A stretch of 64,000 nucleotides of DNA from Emydura subglobosa (lineage: Eukaryota > Chordata > Testudines > Chelidae), in contig ML679966.1 of NCBI GenBank assembly GCA_007922225.1, positions 33,773,383 through 33,837,382 on the forward strand, in the 5' to 3' direction. Below the pieces are notes generated by a model, which was not told the DNA's origin, did not search any database, and saw only the letters and a program-made list of their open reading frames with translations. Both the position numbers and the translations under genes were made by a program. Shown here one piece after another: positions 41,757 through 53,555 of the stretch; within the stretch, counting starts at the first letter, position 1, and every line of letters begins with the position of its first letter.

Positions 41757-42176
41757 TGTGACAGAGTGGGAGTAGTTTAAGGCCAACTCGCCACAATGTA
41801 AGCTTCCCAAAGGGGCCAAATTGGGAAGATAATTGATTAAGGACTGGGTCATTAACTAATTAACAAGGGGATTCAGCTTGTCAGCTGGGGACAGTTAAAA
41901 GGCAGACAGGAAAGGAGAGGAGGAGGCTGGAAGGAAGGACTAAGACACCCAGGATCTAAGAGAGAGGAGATCTCTCTCCCCATTGTGCCCTGTGCCTATG
42001 GATTAGGTAGAAGATGCTTGGAGAAAGCCTTATGCTGTGGGCACACACACCTGTATGAGGCACTGTAAATAAAGAACCCTATGTTGAAATTACAGCGGAG
42101 TATGTGAGGATTGTTTGCGAAGTGAAATGCATGGGGAAAGGGATCCCACCCCATGATAGATCCTTACACAAGTAGT
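41757..42176 (+). mobile_element. LTR-like element related to the LTR in DIRS-1
   Basis: Starts TGTGACAGAG and has ttaaggccaactcgccac, close to the start of the 34378 LTR (ttaaggctaagccagccc). A poly(A)-type signal, gtaaataaagaaccc, lies near 42065. The right end near gatccttaca is approximate and I see no matching target duplication. Confidence 0.6.
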
Positions 42177-42484
42177 CTCATTGGCTTCAAAGGGACTTCA
42201 GGATGGTGGGCCTGAACTGTAAGCAAGTTCAGAATGTGGAAATTAAGAAGCATAAAATTCACCTTCTACATTTAGTAACAATTAATAAATAGATACTCAA
42301 ATCTTACAGAAAAATAATTCTGTATCACTGAACTTAGCTACAGGAGAAGAGTTCACATATTTGAGCAAATTCCATATTTTTCTTAACTGTAAAATAAACT
42401 TGGAACACATAGTCTTTTAACAGATTACATTAATATTAATTTTATACATATTAATATTGTTTTTTCCCACCTACTGCCCCAATC

Positions 42485-42600
42485 CCACAACTGGATCTAT
42501 ACAGGTAGACCCTTGTATCCACATAGAGCTCCACTGACTTTATCAGGGGTCTGTGCAGGTGCAAGCATCTATCTGAGCTGTCAATTGCAAAATTTGAGTC
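42485..42600. repeat. Old palindromic repeat fragment
   Basis: Phrase ccacaactggatctatacag, then agctccactgactttatcag, then gtgcaggtgcaagcat. A second fragment of the same kind lies at 49425-49515 (acaactggctcatcatggat, ggaactccactagcctcaat). The family is unknown to me. Confidence 0.4.
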
Positions 42601-42947
42601 TACATTCTTGAATAGACACTCCAAACTCATGTAGGTCTAGAGAACAAATTCAAAATGGCAGATGAGAATTTCTCACCCTTGCAAAATCTATCATTTTATT
42701 TTATAGAAATGAGACAGAATTTAACATTTTCATAATCCAAAGAGAAAGACACTTTGGATTCCAATTATTGCTGCTGTTACTACTAACTTTTAAAATGCAT
42801 AAATCGGTCCCTACAAATAAAACAAACAAATACTTGCACCACAAGAAAATCAGCAACACAAAACTTCTGCTAAAGAAAGAACACTGTATTAAAGAGAAGT
42901 TACTTACCTTGTGCAGGAACTGGAGTACTTTGAAATGCATGGTCCCT

Positions 42948-43090
42948 GTGTGTATTCCATTGTGGGTACACATGTGCTTCATGCGCCTGAGACGGCAAGA
43001 TTTTTGGTAGCAGTGTCTGTTGGTCTACACATGTGCCCTTACTCTCCTCACACTCCAAACAGAGTACAAGGGGTGATGTGGACTGACCAC
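42948..43090. repeat. DIRS-2 terminal inverted repeat, right (3') copy
   Basis: Matches in inverted orientation the sequence at 48985-49150. Shared phrases are attcatgcg/cttcatgcg, aagattttt, gtgtctgttggt and gactgaccacttct. Inverted ends are typical of DIRS elements. Confidence 0.8.
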
Positions 43091-43455
43091 TTCTTCAGTT
43101 CCTTCTCTACTGCAAAGTGTAAGAGAAAGATCTGAAGCAGAAGGAAAGTAAGATGAATAGTAGAATACAACAGGGATCATACATCTTGAAGAACAGCAGT
43201 TACCATACAAAGTAAGTAACTTCTCTGTCTTAGTTCTGATCTCTATGTATATTCCACAGTGGGTGATTGAAAAGCAATAGTTATTGAAGAGGAGGGTGCA
43301 AGGACCTTTGCCATATTGATGACAGTATACTTCTGAACTGATAGATGCATCTGCTGCTGAAGCCTGCATTAGGGGATAAAGTCTCATGAAGGGTATCGCT
43401 CGAACCCCATACATCGCTGCTTTACATATTTTGATGACAAGAATGTCACAAAAAA

Positions 43456-43719
43456 GGTATGTCTACACTGCAATTAAAAGCCCACAGCTGGCCTGTGCCA
43501 GCTGACTCAGGCTCACTGTGGCTGCTTAAACTGCAATGTAGACTTCCAGGCTCGGGCTGGAGCCTGGGCTCTAGGACCCTGGGAGGCTGGAGGGTCCCAG
43601 AGCTTGGGATGCAGCCCGAGCCCAGGAGTCTACAATGCAATATAACTGCCCCTTAGCCCAAGCCTAAATCAGTTGGCATGCGCCATTCATGGGTTTTTAC
43701 TTGCAGTGTAGTCATATCC
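43456..43719. mobile_element. TIR MITE inside DIRS-2
   Basis: 264 bp with ends GGTATGTCTACACTGCAA and TTGCAGTGTAGTCATATCC. The interior is a long GC-rich palindrome: ccaggctcgggctggagcct is answered by gcagcccgagcccagg. It interrupts DIRS-2 between recombinase and ITR, so it is younger. Confidence 0.88.
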
Positions 43720-43739
43720 AGAGAGGCTACAGAAGTGAC

Positions 43740-44500
43740 CTGAGCTCCAGTGGAGTGAGCCCTTACTCCCTGTGATAGAAAAGCATTTCAACAACCCACA
43801 ACACAGGACAATGCATCCCAAAAATCCATGTGGAAAGTCTTTGGGAAGAGATTGCTTCCCCGCTCTATTCTGTGAATGATATAAATAATCTAGGAAGCTT
43901 CCTAACGGATTTGGTTATTTGCAGGGAGAATGCCATGGCCAAACAGATATCCAATTAAGTCTACTATCTTCACTGATGGCATGTAGCTTTGGGGAAAAGG
44001 TAGGTGGAATGACTGATTGATGGAAATCCAAGACCACCCTTGGGGGAAAATTAAGTGTAATTTGAGAGAAATTTTATCTTTATGGAAGGTTGTATACAGT
44101 GGAGCTACCACAAGGGCCCTTAGTTCACTTACTCTTCTGGCTGAGGTGATGGCTGCTAAAAAGGCCACCATCATAGACAAGTACACTAAGGAGCATGAAG
44201 CTATGGGTTTAAATGGAACTCTTGTTACCAATGAGAGGACCAAATTGAGGTCCCATGTTGGGATAAGTTTGATCATAGGAGGAAAGGTTCTGACCAGATC
44301 CTTTAGAAAATGTACTGTTACAGGACAGGTGAAGATTGAGTGGTTATCAATCAGAGGATGACAGGTGCTGATAGCTACTAAGTGGACAGTTAGGGAGCTG
44401 AGGGAAAGACTTGTTATCTTTAAGGATAGGGAATCTCAATATATTAGAGATATCGGATTCCTCTGGAGTTATCTGGTGACACTGTGACCAGAAAGAGAAC
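43740..44500 (-). pseudogene. DIRS-2 tyrosine recombinase
   Basis: Best piece 44276-43902 (124 codons): PTWDLNLVLSLV near the start, AAITSARRVSELRAL with the box-I Arg (codon about 44135-44133), then SWISINQSFHLPFPQ. Of the three copies this is the only one with the Arg before V-S-E-L. A nearby frame continues to the 3' side. The C-terminal His/Arg/Tyr boxes could not be placed with confidence. Confidence 0.78.
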
Positions 44501-44825
44501 CTTTTCCACATAGGACTCTTTCCTACTATTGTTAAGAACAGCCTGGACTATCTGTGAATATGATCTCCAAGTCTGACACCCATCCAAATATTAGGCTGTC
44601 AGGTGGAGAGAGCTGGACTGATATGTCTGCTTCTGCCCCTGTCTTGGGTCAACAGGTCTGGTAAGATCTGGATTCTGATGTATGGGCGTACTGACGTCTG
44701 AAGAAGTCTGGAATATAAGAATTGTCTGGGTCATCTGGGAGCAAGCAGAATGATAACTGACCCATTTTGTGCAATCTTCTTGAGAACCTGAAGTAAGAGG
44801 AGGATGGGTGCAAGGATTACCTTAG

Positions 44826-45260
44826 TCATCCTGACCTAGTAACTAGTAAGACATCACTGCTGGAGTCCTGATCTATGACTGCTCTGGAGCAGTAGATTGT
44901 ACAATGTCTGTTCTGCTGTGACACAAACAGGTCCCAACTCAGAGACCCCTGTTGATGGAATATCTTCTGTAGCATGGAATTGTGCAATTCCCATTTGTGG
45001 TCTGATGACAAATATCTGCTGAGGCTATCTGCCACAGCATTGTGTATCGAAGGGAGATGTACTGCTGACAGGGTAATTTGGTGTCAAATACACCAGTTCC
45101 ACAGATTGACCATCTCCATGTAGAGGGAGGTGGCGCTCACTCTCTCGTTTGTTGATGTACAAAACTATTGTCATGTTATTTGACATCATCTGAATACGCA
45201 CTGACTAAACGAATAGGAGAAATTGCTTGCAGGCTTCTTCTGCAGTTGTAATGTGTTTAT
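44826..45260 (-). pseudogene. DIRS-2 RNase H, C-terminal part
   Basis: 45035-44826 reads MADSLSRYLSSDHKWEL, then LHNSMLQKIFHQ and SWDLFVSQQNRHC. This corresponds to the ADALSR...HEWEL block at the end of DIRS RNase H. The catalytic first half lies upstream to about 45260 in decayed frames. Confidence 0.75.
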
Positions 45261-45307
45261 GGGAATAGAAAAATATCCACTGATGGTCCTTGTTGTGGTA
45301 GCAAAAT

Positions 45308-46920
45308 GATACTGCTAGATTCTTGCTGAGATGCATCAAGGAAGACAACACCAAGCTCAGGAAGATGCTTAAAAGAATGGAGGCTCAGGTGATCTTTAGT
45401 GGGATTCTACCTGTCCCTCAAGGAGGAGAGTGAAGGCAAGACATGATTATGATGATCAACAGATGGCTCAGGCAATGGCACTGTAAGGAAGGCTTTGGGA
45501 TGTTGGACCACTGGGAGGTATTCATGGACAGAGGACTATTCTCATGGGATGGACTCCTCCTGAGTAAGAAAAAGAAATAAGACTTCTGGGATGGAGGTTG
45601 GCATAACTGATTAAAAGAACTTTAAACTAGGAATTCAGGGAAATAGGTTGGGACATGCTCATGTAATCTCCACACCTGGAGGAGATTATCTGAGTGGGAG
45701 GAAAATCAAGTAAAAGGAGTAAAAAATCAAATATAAAGAAAGGAACAACAGAGGTTAGAAGAATGGATAACAAGAGGAAATAAAGTACCAAATGACAGTA
45801 ATAGACAGGTAGGAGATACTGGCAGTAAAATGACTATACCTAATCAAATGAGGAATCTGGGTGCAGTCAACCAGAAACAACTAAGATGTCTGTATACCAA
45901 TGCAAGGATCCTGGGTAACAAAATGGAGGAACTACTGGTGCAGGAAATGGAACTAGATATTATAGGGATAATAAAAACGTGGTGGAATACTAGTGTTGAT
46001 TGGAACACAGGTATTGAATTGTCTGTGCTGTTCAGAAAAGACTGAAATAAAAATAAAGGTGATAGAGTACCTTTGTATATTAATGATGAGGTAGACTGTA
46101 AAGAAATTAGATGTGATGGACTGGTAAAACAGAATCTCTTTGGATCAAAATCACTTTGGGGAGAGACCTCTTTAATATATTTAATTAAATAAATACTCTC
46201 AGGAATTGTGTGATTATGGGAGACTAATTTTGCAGCTATAAATTAGACGGCAAGTGCTACTAATAATAGATATTCCTGGATACAGTAGCCAACAAATTTC
46301 TTCACCAGTCACCAAACCAACAAGAGGAGATGCTGTTTTAGATTTAGTATTGATAAGTAGCAAGGATCTCACAGAAGCACTGGTTGTAGAGGACAATCTT
46401 GGTTCAAGTGATCATAAGTTAATTCAGTTTAAATTGGAAGGATAAACAAAAACAGGTTAGAGTCCTTGATTTCAAAAGGGCAAACTTAAAAAAATTAAAG
46501 GAATTAATCAAGGAAGTAGACTGGACTGAAGAACTCAATGATCTGAATGTGAGGCATAAAAGTAAAAGTTGCAAAAACTAACTGAAGCTTGCATCCTAAG
46601 CAAGGGTAAAAAAAATCATAGGGAAAGGTTGCAGACCAAATTGGATGAACAAGCATCTCAAACAGCTTATTAAGAGAGAGCCTACATGGAATGGAAGAAG
46701 AGGTGGATCAGCAACGAAAGCTACCTCTTTGACGTCAAAAAATGTAGGAAAAAAGTTAGAACTGCCAAAAGCCAGGCAGAGTTGGACCTTGCAAAGGAAA
46801 ATAAAACCTATTCTAAAAGGTTCTTTAGCCACATAAATAAAAAGAAAACAAGGAAAGAAGAAAAGGGATCGCTAAACACTGAGGGGGAGTGGAGATTAAA
46901 GATAATCTAAGTATGGCCCA
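45308..46920 (+). mobile_element. CR1 LINE internal piece inside DIRS-2
   Basis: Runs from the end of CR1 ORF1 (a GDSL/SGNH-esterase-like part: FSGILPV near 45390, then GLFSWDGLLLS near 45530) through ORF2 endonuclease. The latter shows QKQLRCLYTNARILGNKMEE (45880-45940), LDIIGIIKTWW, TRGDAVLDLVLISSKDL (46320-46370) and SDHKLIQFKLEG. It stops in the pre-RT block (KSQAELDLAKENKTYSKRFF, 46770-46830). Both the CR1 start and its RT/3' end are missing, which is unusual because CR1 copies normally keep the 3' end. It runs antisense to DIRS-2 and FRYL. Confidence 0.88.
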
Positions 46921-46929
46921 ACACCAAAT

Positions 46930-47880
46930 GAAGACATTGCCTCCAAGTGTCCACTGTCCAATAAGTCTAAACGTTTAGCATACTTGGCAGATGGAATGGA
47001 TCAGGTTTGATGTTGTTTGCTCCTCTCCATGGTAGCCTGGATGACTGATGAATTCAGGACAGGGTGTATAAATAAATATTCTGCTTTCTTGGATGATACA
47101 TAGTATTTTTTCTCTGTCCTCTTTGGAGTGGGAACACACATTGCTGGTTTATTCCAGACAACCACAGAAAGCTCTAGGATAGCTTCATTAATGGGAAGCA
47201 TTACTTTGCTAGGCCCCATAGCTCTGTACGCTCTAAAAGTTTGTGAAGTGTCTTCTGTATCTCTCTCATGCCAATCCTGGACTAAATGTGTCAAGATATC
47301 TCTTAAAAGGACTGGGTCCAACAAAATGGGGGGCTCTGGATCTGGATGAGCAACAATGTCTTCAGAGGCTGTGTACTTATCTGCTGATTGAGGAGGCATC
47401 TTGTCTGTCTGGATCAGTGGAGACAGTCTGGTGAGAAGTTTAACCGTTGACATATGTTTACCGAAGTGTGATGATATCGTTCGTGCAGGGGATGTCTAGT
47501 GTTTATCCATCAACAGTGTTTTTCTGAGGACAGCTCCCACTACTGCTGTGGGAGGTGCCGGTCTAGAGGCACTTTTACTCTTCAGAACTCGGGTGTCAGT
47601 ACTATATCCCTTGTGAACACCTGAACTTCCTGTAGTGGGGATCACTCAACTTGCATAGTGTTGAGGAAGTTTTCCTCTTGGAAAAGGATCTGGAAAAGGC
47701 TCTCTCTTTCAAGAGTGCACTTTTCACTCTCTTATTCATGACAGGAAAAGAAGCCCAGTCTCTATCCTTTTCAGCCTATGAGTCCAAGGTCCCTGTGCTA
47801 GGAAACATGCTCCTTGGTGCCTCTGACCACTGTACACAGGGATTTGCCTGGCCTGGGTTAGATGAGAGTCTCATGGACCA
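46930..47880 (-). pseudogene. DIRS-2 gag-like ORF1, main part
   Basis: 47453-47001 is open for 150 codons: YTASEDIVAHPDPEPP, KVMLPINEAILELSVVVWNK, PTPKRTEKKYYVSSKKAEYL and IHPVLNSSVIQATMERSKQH. The INEAIL and KRTEKKYYV blocks identify it with the gag of the other copies. Decayed frames continue to 47880, where the LTR begins. Confidence 0.8.
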
Positions 47881-47901
47881 ATCTGTTAACCAATATATGC
47901 T

Positions 47902-48564
47902 TGTATGACATATATGTATCATTAATAATATGTATTATTTACCCTTTATATATATTAGTATGCATTAAGTACACATATTATAGCAGCTTTATAGCCTAAA
48001 TTGGCCTATACCTTTATTATAAGCCTGTTCTCTTATGCTAAGTATCTCATAACACCATGCATTTGCTACAGTAAGTTTTGGCTTAAGTAAATAGGGAAAC
48101 TGTCAGGTCAAGGACAGATTGTTTTATCAACAGGTAGGGAGTTATTCTCACAGACCAGTACCTGGAATGTCTCAAAGCAAAAGGATAAGATGTATGAGTG
48201 TTCTACCCGGGTACAAACATAGGAAGTGCCTTCATGTCTCTTGGTACCTGGAATACATGTGTTCAGGATAAAGTGATAAGTACATCAAGGTACCAGAAAA
48301 ACAAGGTAGAAAGTTGATTGATTAAATTTAGTTTCAAATGATGTGCACAGTACTCTATTTTTTGTAAACGTGTTGAGTATAAAAAGATAGTTTTAGTGGT
48401 GTAACTTTGGGAGTACACCTGCTGTGTAAGATGAATGTAACAGTGCTGCATGAGCTGGCTTTCCAGAGACTGGTACTATATTGAACCTTTTTCCTGTAGT
48501 ATAATATTATTGGCTTTTAGCAAATAAATCTGACAGATATCAGTTATTTGATCTCTTAAATACA
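47902..48564 (+). mobile_element. LTR-like insertion in DIRS-2 gag
   Basis: Begins TGTATGACA and ends near AAATACA. It has a TATA-like box (gagtataaaaagatag) near 48376 and a poly(A)-type signal (gcaaataaatctgac) near 48520, with the spacing of U3-R-U5. It is AT-rich and unlike the DIRS sequence on both sides. No clear target duplication; ends are approximate. Confidence 0.6.
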
Positions 48565-48639
48565 TTTCATAGCAAACCAAAGTGCGATCAAGCAACTACC
48601 TATACAGTTCATCAACACAATCCATAAGAAACTTTCAAA

Positions 48640-48834
48640 GCTGATATTCATGTGCTTAGCAGGTTCAGCTGGGAAGGATTGGCAAATACTGCACCTCAAA
48701 GGAAAGAGAGCTTCTCCAATGCAACAGAGGCATCTTGGATGGTTGTCACTGACTGGGAAGACCCAGGGGCAGGAAGCACAGTTCTTAAACCTTGGAATCT
48801 TGGGTACAATAGTCACCCCATGCAGGGTATGCAT
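48640..48834 (-). pseudogene. DIRS-2 gag N-terminal Cys/His region
   Basis: Minus-strand reading has C-x2-C, then SDNHPRCLCCIGEAL and RCSICQSFPAEPAKH, a Cys/His-rich pattern that looks zinc-binding. Similar Cys-rich openings are seen in DIRS ORF1 proteins. It is cut from the rest of gag by the LTR. Confidence 0.7.
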
Positions 48835-48984
48835 CTGTGCCTCTCCTGTGTTCTAACTACTCTAACTACCAGACCTAAGAACTAGCTAACTATTTAAAAC
48901 TAACAAAATATTTACAATATTTATAGAAAGAGCTGAAGAGGTAAACTCCATGAACTCTGTAGAGGTTCCATCTCAGACTATGTG

Positions 48985-49150
48985 GTAGTAGAAAGGAACT
49001 GTAGAAGTGGTCAGTCTGCACCGTCCCTTATGCCCTCAGTTCGGAGCATGAGGAGATGAAGGGCACAGACATGGACCAACAGACACGGTTAGTAAAAATC
49101 TTCCCATCTCAGAGGCATGCAGCGCATGAATACCAACACTGGAATACAGG
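48985..49150. repeat. DIRS-2 terminal inverted repeat, left (5') copy
   Basis: Inverted partner of 42948-43090, see that entry. Divergence between the two ends is high, which points to an old insertion. Confidence 0.8.
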
Positions 49151-49175
49151 TACAGACCAACACTAAAAGAAGAAT

Positions 49176-50971
49176 TCCAAGTTTCTTACAGGGCAATACA
49201 AACAATCAAGCAGTTGACGCATTTCCTTTAGATGAATTTATATGACTTTGAAACACAGATGTGGTATTTTAAACTGAATCTTACTAGTGCCAAATCATTG
49301 GCTGCTGAAAGAGGCTCTTTCTTATGAATTCCAGTATTTCCATTTTATTTTCTATCAGAACTAGTACAAATGATACTAATTAAATAAGTTATGATCAAGT
49401 TTTAGGCTCCAGACTTACAACTGGCTCATCATGGATGGACCTCTGTACCCACAAGGAACTCCACTAGCCTCAATGAGTCTCCTGTGGGTAAGCACAAACC
49501 TACATGGATCCATTTAAAAAACAATGGAATTAATATGCTGGACTGGGAATTAGACAGACATCTTTAGCTGTAACAGTAATACAAGCTAGTCACCTAACTG
49601 ACCACTGTACCAATGAAGGGAAAGCTCATCCAACCAAGCAGCTGTGATGTTATGGTTTCCACTGGTGCAAGACTGCTGAAATTATCTTACAACTCAGTTT
49701 ATACTCCGTGTATCCTTCAGGGTTTTTATAAGAAAGCTTCAGACTTGAATAAAATGGTATTTCTTTTGGTGGGTGTTTTCAAGGGTTACAGTATAGGTCT
49801 TTCAACCAAGTGTTGGGGGTAATGAGAAGACAGTGAATGCAAGTAAGGATAGAAAGGGCTAGATAAAGAAAAAGAAAAATAAGCTGCTGTTGAGACTGAA
49901 CCAGAAATGGAAAGCAAGGAAGTAAAGGTCCCTGCTCTGGTGAATCTGATTCCATGAAGATGAAGATCCACTGAGCCAGGATTTATTCTTCTTCTCTATG
50001 GTGCCCGTCTATCCCACATCTAGGTTGGTATGGTGGAGAGATTAGTACTGCTCCAAGAATATATAGCCCCCTCACTCCCAGTTAACCAAATACAGTATTA
50101 GGAGAGTTCAGTTTTCCATAAGAGCTGACAGAATTTTGTTTTGTTTTTTAAACAAGCAATGGATAACCCAATGCTTTTCCAAACATAATGGAATTGACAA
50201 TTACCCCGGCAATCTTTACTAGACCTAGAAATTACAAAAGGTAACCTAAAACAAGTCAAATTCACTTTTCATTCAAATAGAACCATCATATATGGAATTT
50301 TAATCTAAAAAATATTCAGTATGGTAGAAACTGTAGCAAGTGAACTAGTTTTGTTTTAAAATGAATTTTGTTATTTCAAAACTATTCAAAGGATTTTTAA
50401 AACATCTTTAAATCAACCAATAAAATAAGATACTCACAGATTTCTGGGCGGTCATTAGCTTCAAATCTGGCTTACTCCACACAGGCCTTTCCAAAAAAAT
50501 ATACCACTAGCATTCTGAGATCCTTTTTAAAGGATTATTTGATTGAACCAACTGCTAACACAGCTGGCCTGAGGTTTTAATCCCAATACATAGCACCAAA
50601 TCACATAAACCCAAAGAAAGCAAAAAAGCAAAAGATTTTTGAAAGAAAATATTGCTATAGAAAGATTTTCACTGTACCCAGGAAAAGCATCTCACACGAG
50701 CCTATTGTTATTCTGCACCACAAAATGCTCATTAATAGCACTTCAAGAATATTTTTAACCTGTGGTAAATTTCCTGAGTCCATCATAAGAGATTTTCTTT
50801 CCCAGGAGACATTTTACATTCAATTAAATACCCCAACAGGTTAAAAATATTGAAGATAAATCAAATAATCAATATTACAGATGAAAATTCTGTTGAAAAG
50901 AAAGCAAAAGCTGCTACACAGTACTAGAAAGATCCCAAATCAGTCATGCACCAGCCCACATTTCTCCCCAC
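49176..50971. other. FRYL intron 3, part after DIRS-2
   Basis: AT-rich DNA. One palindromic repeat fragment (49425-49515). No other feature recognised. Confidence 0.75.
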
Positions 50972-51142
50972 CTCAGGCAGCTGGTTGCTAGAGTTATCTA
51001 GAGGTGAAGCCTCCAAACTTGGGGTCTCAGCTCTGATTTGAAGCACCTCTTCTGTTCCCATACTGCTAGTGGAGTCTTGAGACTGCAATAATGAACTTGC
51101 ATGATCTGATATTGTTTCATCTATGGCAGAATCATTGTTTAA
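50972..51142 (-). CDS. FRYL: FRYL coding exon E3
   Basis: 57 codons in phase 0: acceptor CTCTTTTAG, donor GAG/GTGGGG. Reads LNNDSAIDETISDHASSLLQ, then SQDSTSSMGTEEVLQIRAET and PSLEASPLDNSSNQLPE. Ser/Thr-rich and acidic, with no basic cluster, hence probably disordered and a phosphorylation target (inference). It has no start methionine and no long ORF of its own; it was found from splice sites and frame. The donor, with GTGGGG, is weaker than its neighbours. Confidence 0.94.
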
Positions 51143-52104
51143 CTAAAAGAGAAAACAAAAAACAAATGTGAAATATTTCAGTGGTTGACTGGAACCATAT
51201 AAGTTAAAGACAACAACAAGAAATTAACTGAAGTTTGTCTGGAAATAGTTTATTTCAACAGAGTAAGCATTAATGTTTATCGCAAATCACAAATAAAAAA
51301 ATATATTAATAAACTACACTACATCATGACTCAAAACATTATGTGCATGTCTGCAACATTTTAACTTTCCTTAAAAGGGAGTTTAAAATAATTTTTGGTA
51401 CACAGAAACATTCTCTATTTTGTTAATAAAGAACCTTTTGTGCTCGTGAAAGATACTAGATTGAAATTCTTTGGCATGGGCAGTGATAGTGGAAGCTTTT
51501 GCATAACCATGCCTCACTATGACTATCACCAGGGATTTGTTTCTATTTTAAATCCTTATCACTATAATTTCTAATTTCCATTTTTGTACTGTAAAAGGGC
51601 ATCTTTATTTCCTCTTTTTGAATAGGTCTCTTAAAAGAAGAGGATAGTAATATAGAAGATTTTTTTTACAGCCAATGTGACTACAACACTAAAGTGATGT
51701 AAAGAGTAGGTTCTCTCTCTCTTCTCAACCCACGTTACTACTTTTGAGGCAGTCCAACTAACCAGACACATACTCCTGATACAATTCTAATAGTTATACT
51801 AAGAGCAATTTTTGCAGCAACCCAAACAATCTAAATTTTATTAATTTAAAGTTGGATTTGGTTTCACCAGTGTACTAATCTAAGGACATTACATATGCCA
51901 GAATCACTGTTAAAGCCTCAAATTATTTGATAAGTGTAATTTGTACTGAATTCCTTGGCCAAATTTGTTCCCCATTATATCATCTAAATATATTCCATAT
52001 ATCACTAATATATCCCTTAGATTTATCACTTCATCTACATCAAATAGAAAAGTTACAGGAACTCTGGCAACACCATAGGACTTAGACTATATTATGATTA
52101 CTAT

Positions 52105-52351
52105 GGGTATGTCTGCACTGCAATAAACACCCATGGCTGGCCCACATCAGCTGACTCAGGCTCGGGTTGTGGAGATGTAAAATAGTGGTGTAAACATTTG
52201 AGTTCAGGCTGGCGCCTGGGTCCCCCTCAGGACCCAAATCTCATGCTCCAGCACAAGCCTGAATGTCTACACCACAATTTTTACAGCCCCACAACCTGAG
52301 CCAGCTGACACAGGCCAGCTGCAGGTGTTTAACTGCAGCATAGACATACCC
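52105..52351. mobile_element. TIR MITE (247 bp) with TAT duplication
   Basis: Ends GGGTATGTCTGCACTGCA and TGCAGCATAGACATACCC. The interior is palindromic: ggctggcccacatcagctga is answered by agctgacacaggccagctgc. TAT occurs directly on both sides (52102-52104 and 52352-52354), a 3-bp target duplication. Same group as 43456 and 13719. Confidence 0.9.
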
Positions 52352-52937
52352 TATATGAAGGGTAATACAGTTTTAAAATAAAAGTTTTAATTTTTTCTGA
52401 TATCTGCAGAACTATCCCAAAATCATATTAGAAAAATACTGACATTATCTCCTGAATTCTTTTCATTATCTAAACTTTTGTGTTGTTTCTGGTTAAACAG
52501 AAATTTTCTGAAGATTAAAAAATATTTTTCTTCTCCCTCAGCTACAGTGACGGCAGAGCCTTCCTATTGACATAATTAGGCCAAAAAAGCTAATTAAAAT
52601 AAGGTGTTAATCAGAATAATTTAGATAATTCTTTGCTACCTATGAATATTGTTGTTTGGTTTCTGGCCTTTTTTATTTTTTAAACACAATCCCCCTCTTT
52701 TTTTTTTTTTTAAAAGTGATTATTTCTGTGCCATACATTATCCCTTTAGTGGTTTTTATTTCTTTGGGGAGAGGTGGAGAAGACACAGTTTTTGTAATAA
52801 TGAGAAATCCTGTAAAACTTGTATGTTTACATAGATTAAAATTATTTAAATTTTATTAAAAGAATGAATAAAAATTAAAAGTTGTTTTGATTCCACACCC
52901 ACTAAATCCTTTGTTTCTCTGCTAGGATGTAAATTTA

Positions 52938-52973
<36 letters not shown>

Positions 52974-53225
52974 TCTGTCCAACAAAACCTGGAATCTGCA
53001 CTAGAGAACAAGAGGGAGAAGACTTTATAGCCCATTACTAATTCCCTAAGTCATCCTAGTGCCAAAAAGATATAGTCTACTTCATAACCAATTTTCAAAA
53101 TTTAAAAAGGAAAGATGATCTTAGGTGGTATATCAACCCCTAACTTCAAGAGAAGAACAAAATAACAGGAAAAATTACTACTGACAACCAATGTCCATGT
53201 TTCCACATTACAAAAACATTTAGAA

Positions 53226-53555
53226 CAGGGGTTTTCAAACTGGGGGTCGTGACCACTCAGAGGCTCACTAGGTTATTATAGGAGGGGTCGCAAACAATCA
53301 GTTCTCACACATGCTGGGGCTCTGGCTGTCAGCCCCATGCATGGGTGACAGCCAGAGCCCTTCAGAGCTGGGTGGCTGGAAAGTAGCAGCTGTTGGCTTG
53401 GTACCCAGCTTTGAAGGCAGTACCGCCCCCAGTGACAGTGGAGAAATAAGGGTGGCGTGGCATGGCATGAGGGGCAGGGACAATCACTAGTGGGTTTGTC
53501 ACAGCCTGAAATATTTTCAAAGGGGGTCCCAGCAAAAAAAAGTTTGAGAACTTCG
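53226..53555. mobile_element. hAT-type non-autonomous transposon (330 bp)
   Basis: Left end CAGGGGTTTTCAAACTGGGG and right end AGTTTGAGAACTTCG are the hAT/Charlie-type termini (CAGTGGTTCTCAAAC in related elements). The 8 bases before (ATTTAGAA, 53218-53225) and after (ATCTAGAA, 53556-53563) agree at 7 of 8, the duplication length expected of hAT. No transposase inside. Confidence 0.88.

Larger units (their letters stand above)
38880..42890. other. FRYL intron 3, part before DIRS-2
   Basis: Contains an acceptor-led open frame (39901-40193), a GC-rich block (39775-39850), a MITE fragment (41185-41276), an LTR-like element (41757-42176) and a palindromic repeat fragment (42485-42600). The rest is AT-rich without recognised features. 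Confidence 0.7.
42893..49175 (-). mobile_element. DIRS-2: decayed DIRS-like retrotransposon with three insertions
   Basis: Inverted terminal repeats are clear: 42948-43090 (ctgagacggcaagatttttg, then gtgtctgttggtct) matches the reverse complement of 48985-49150 (ctgagatgggaagattttta, then gtgtctgttggtcc). Minus-strand order is ITR, gag N-end (48834-48640), LTR (about 47902-48564), gag (47880-46930), CR1 piece (46920-45308) where RT should be, RNase H (45260-44826), recombinase (44500-43740), MITE (43456-43719), ITR. Net of insertions it is about 3.8 kb, so RT is missing. It is the most intact copy in its recombinase box. Confidence 0.85.
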
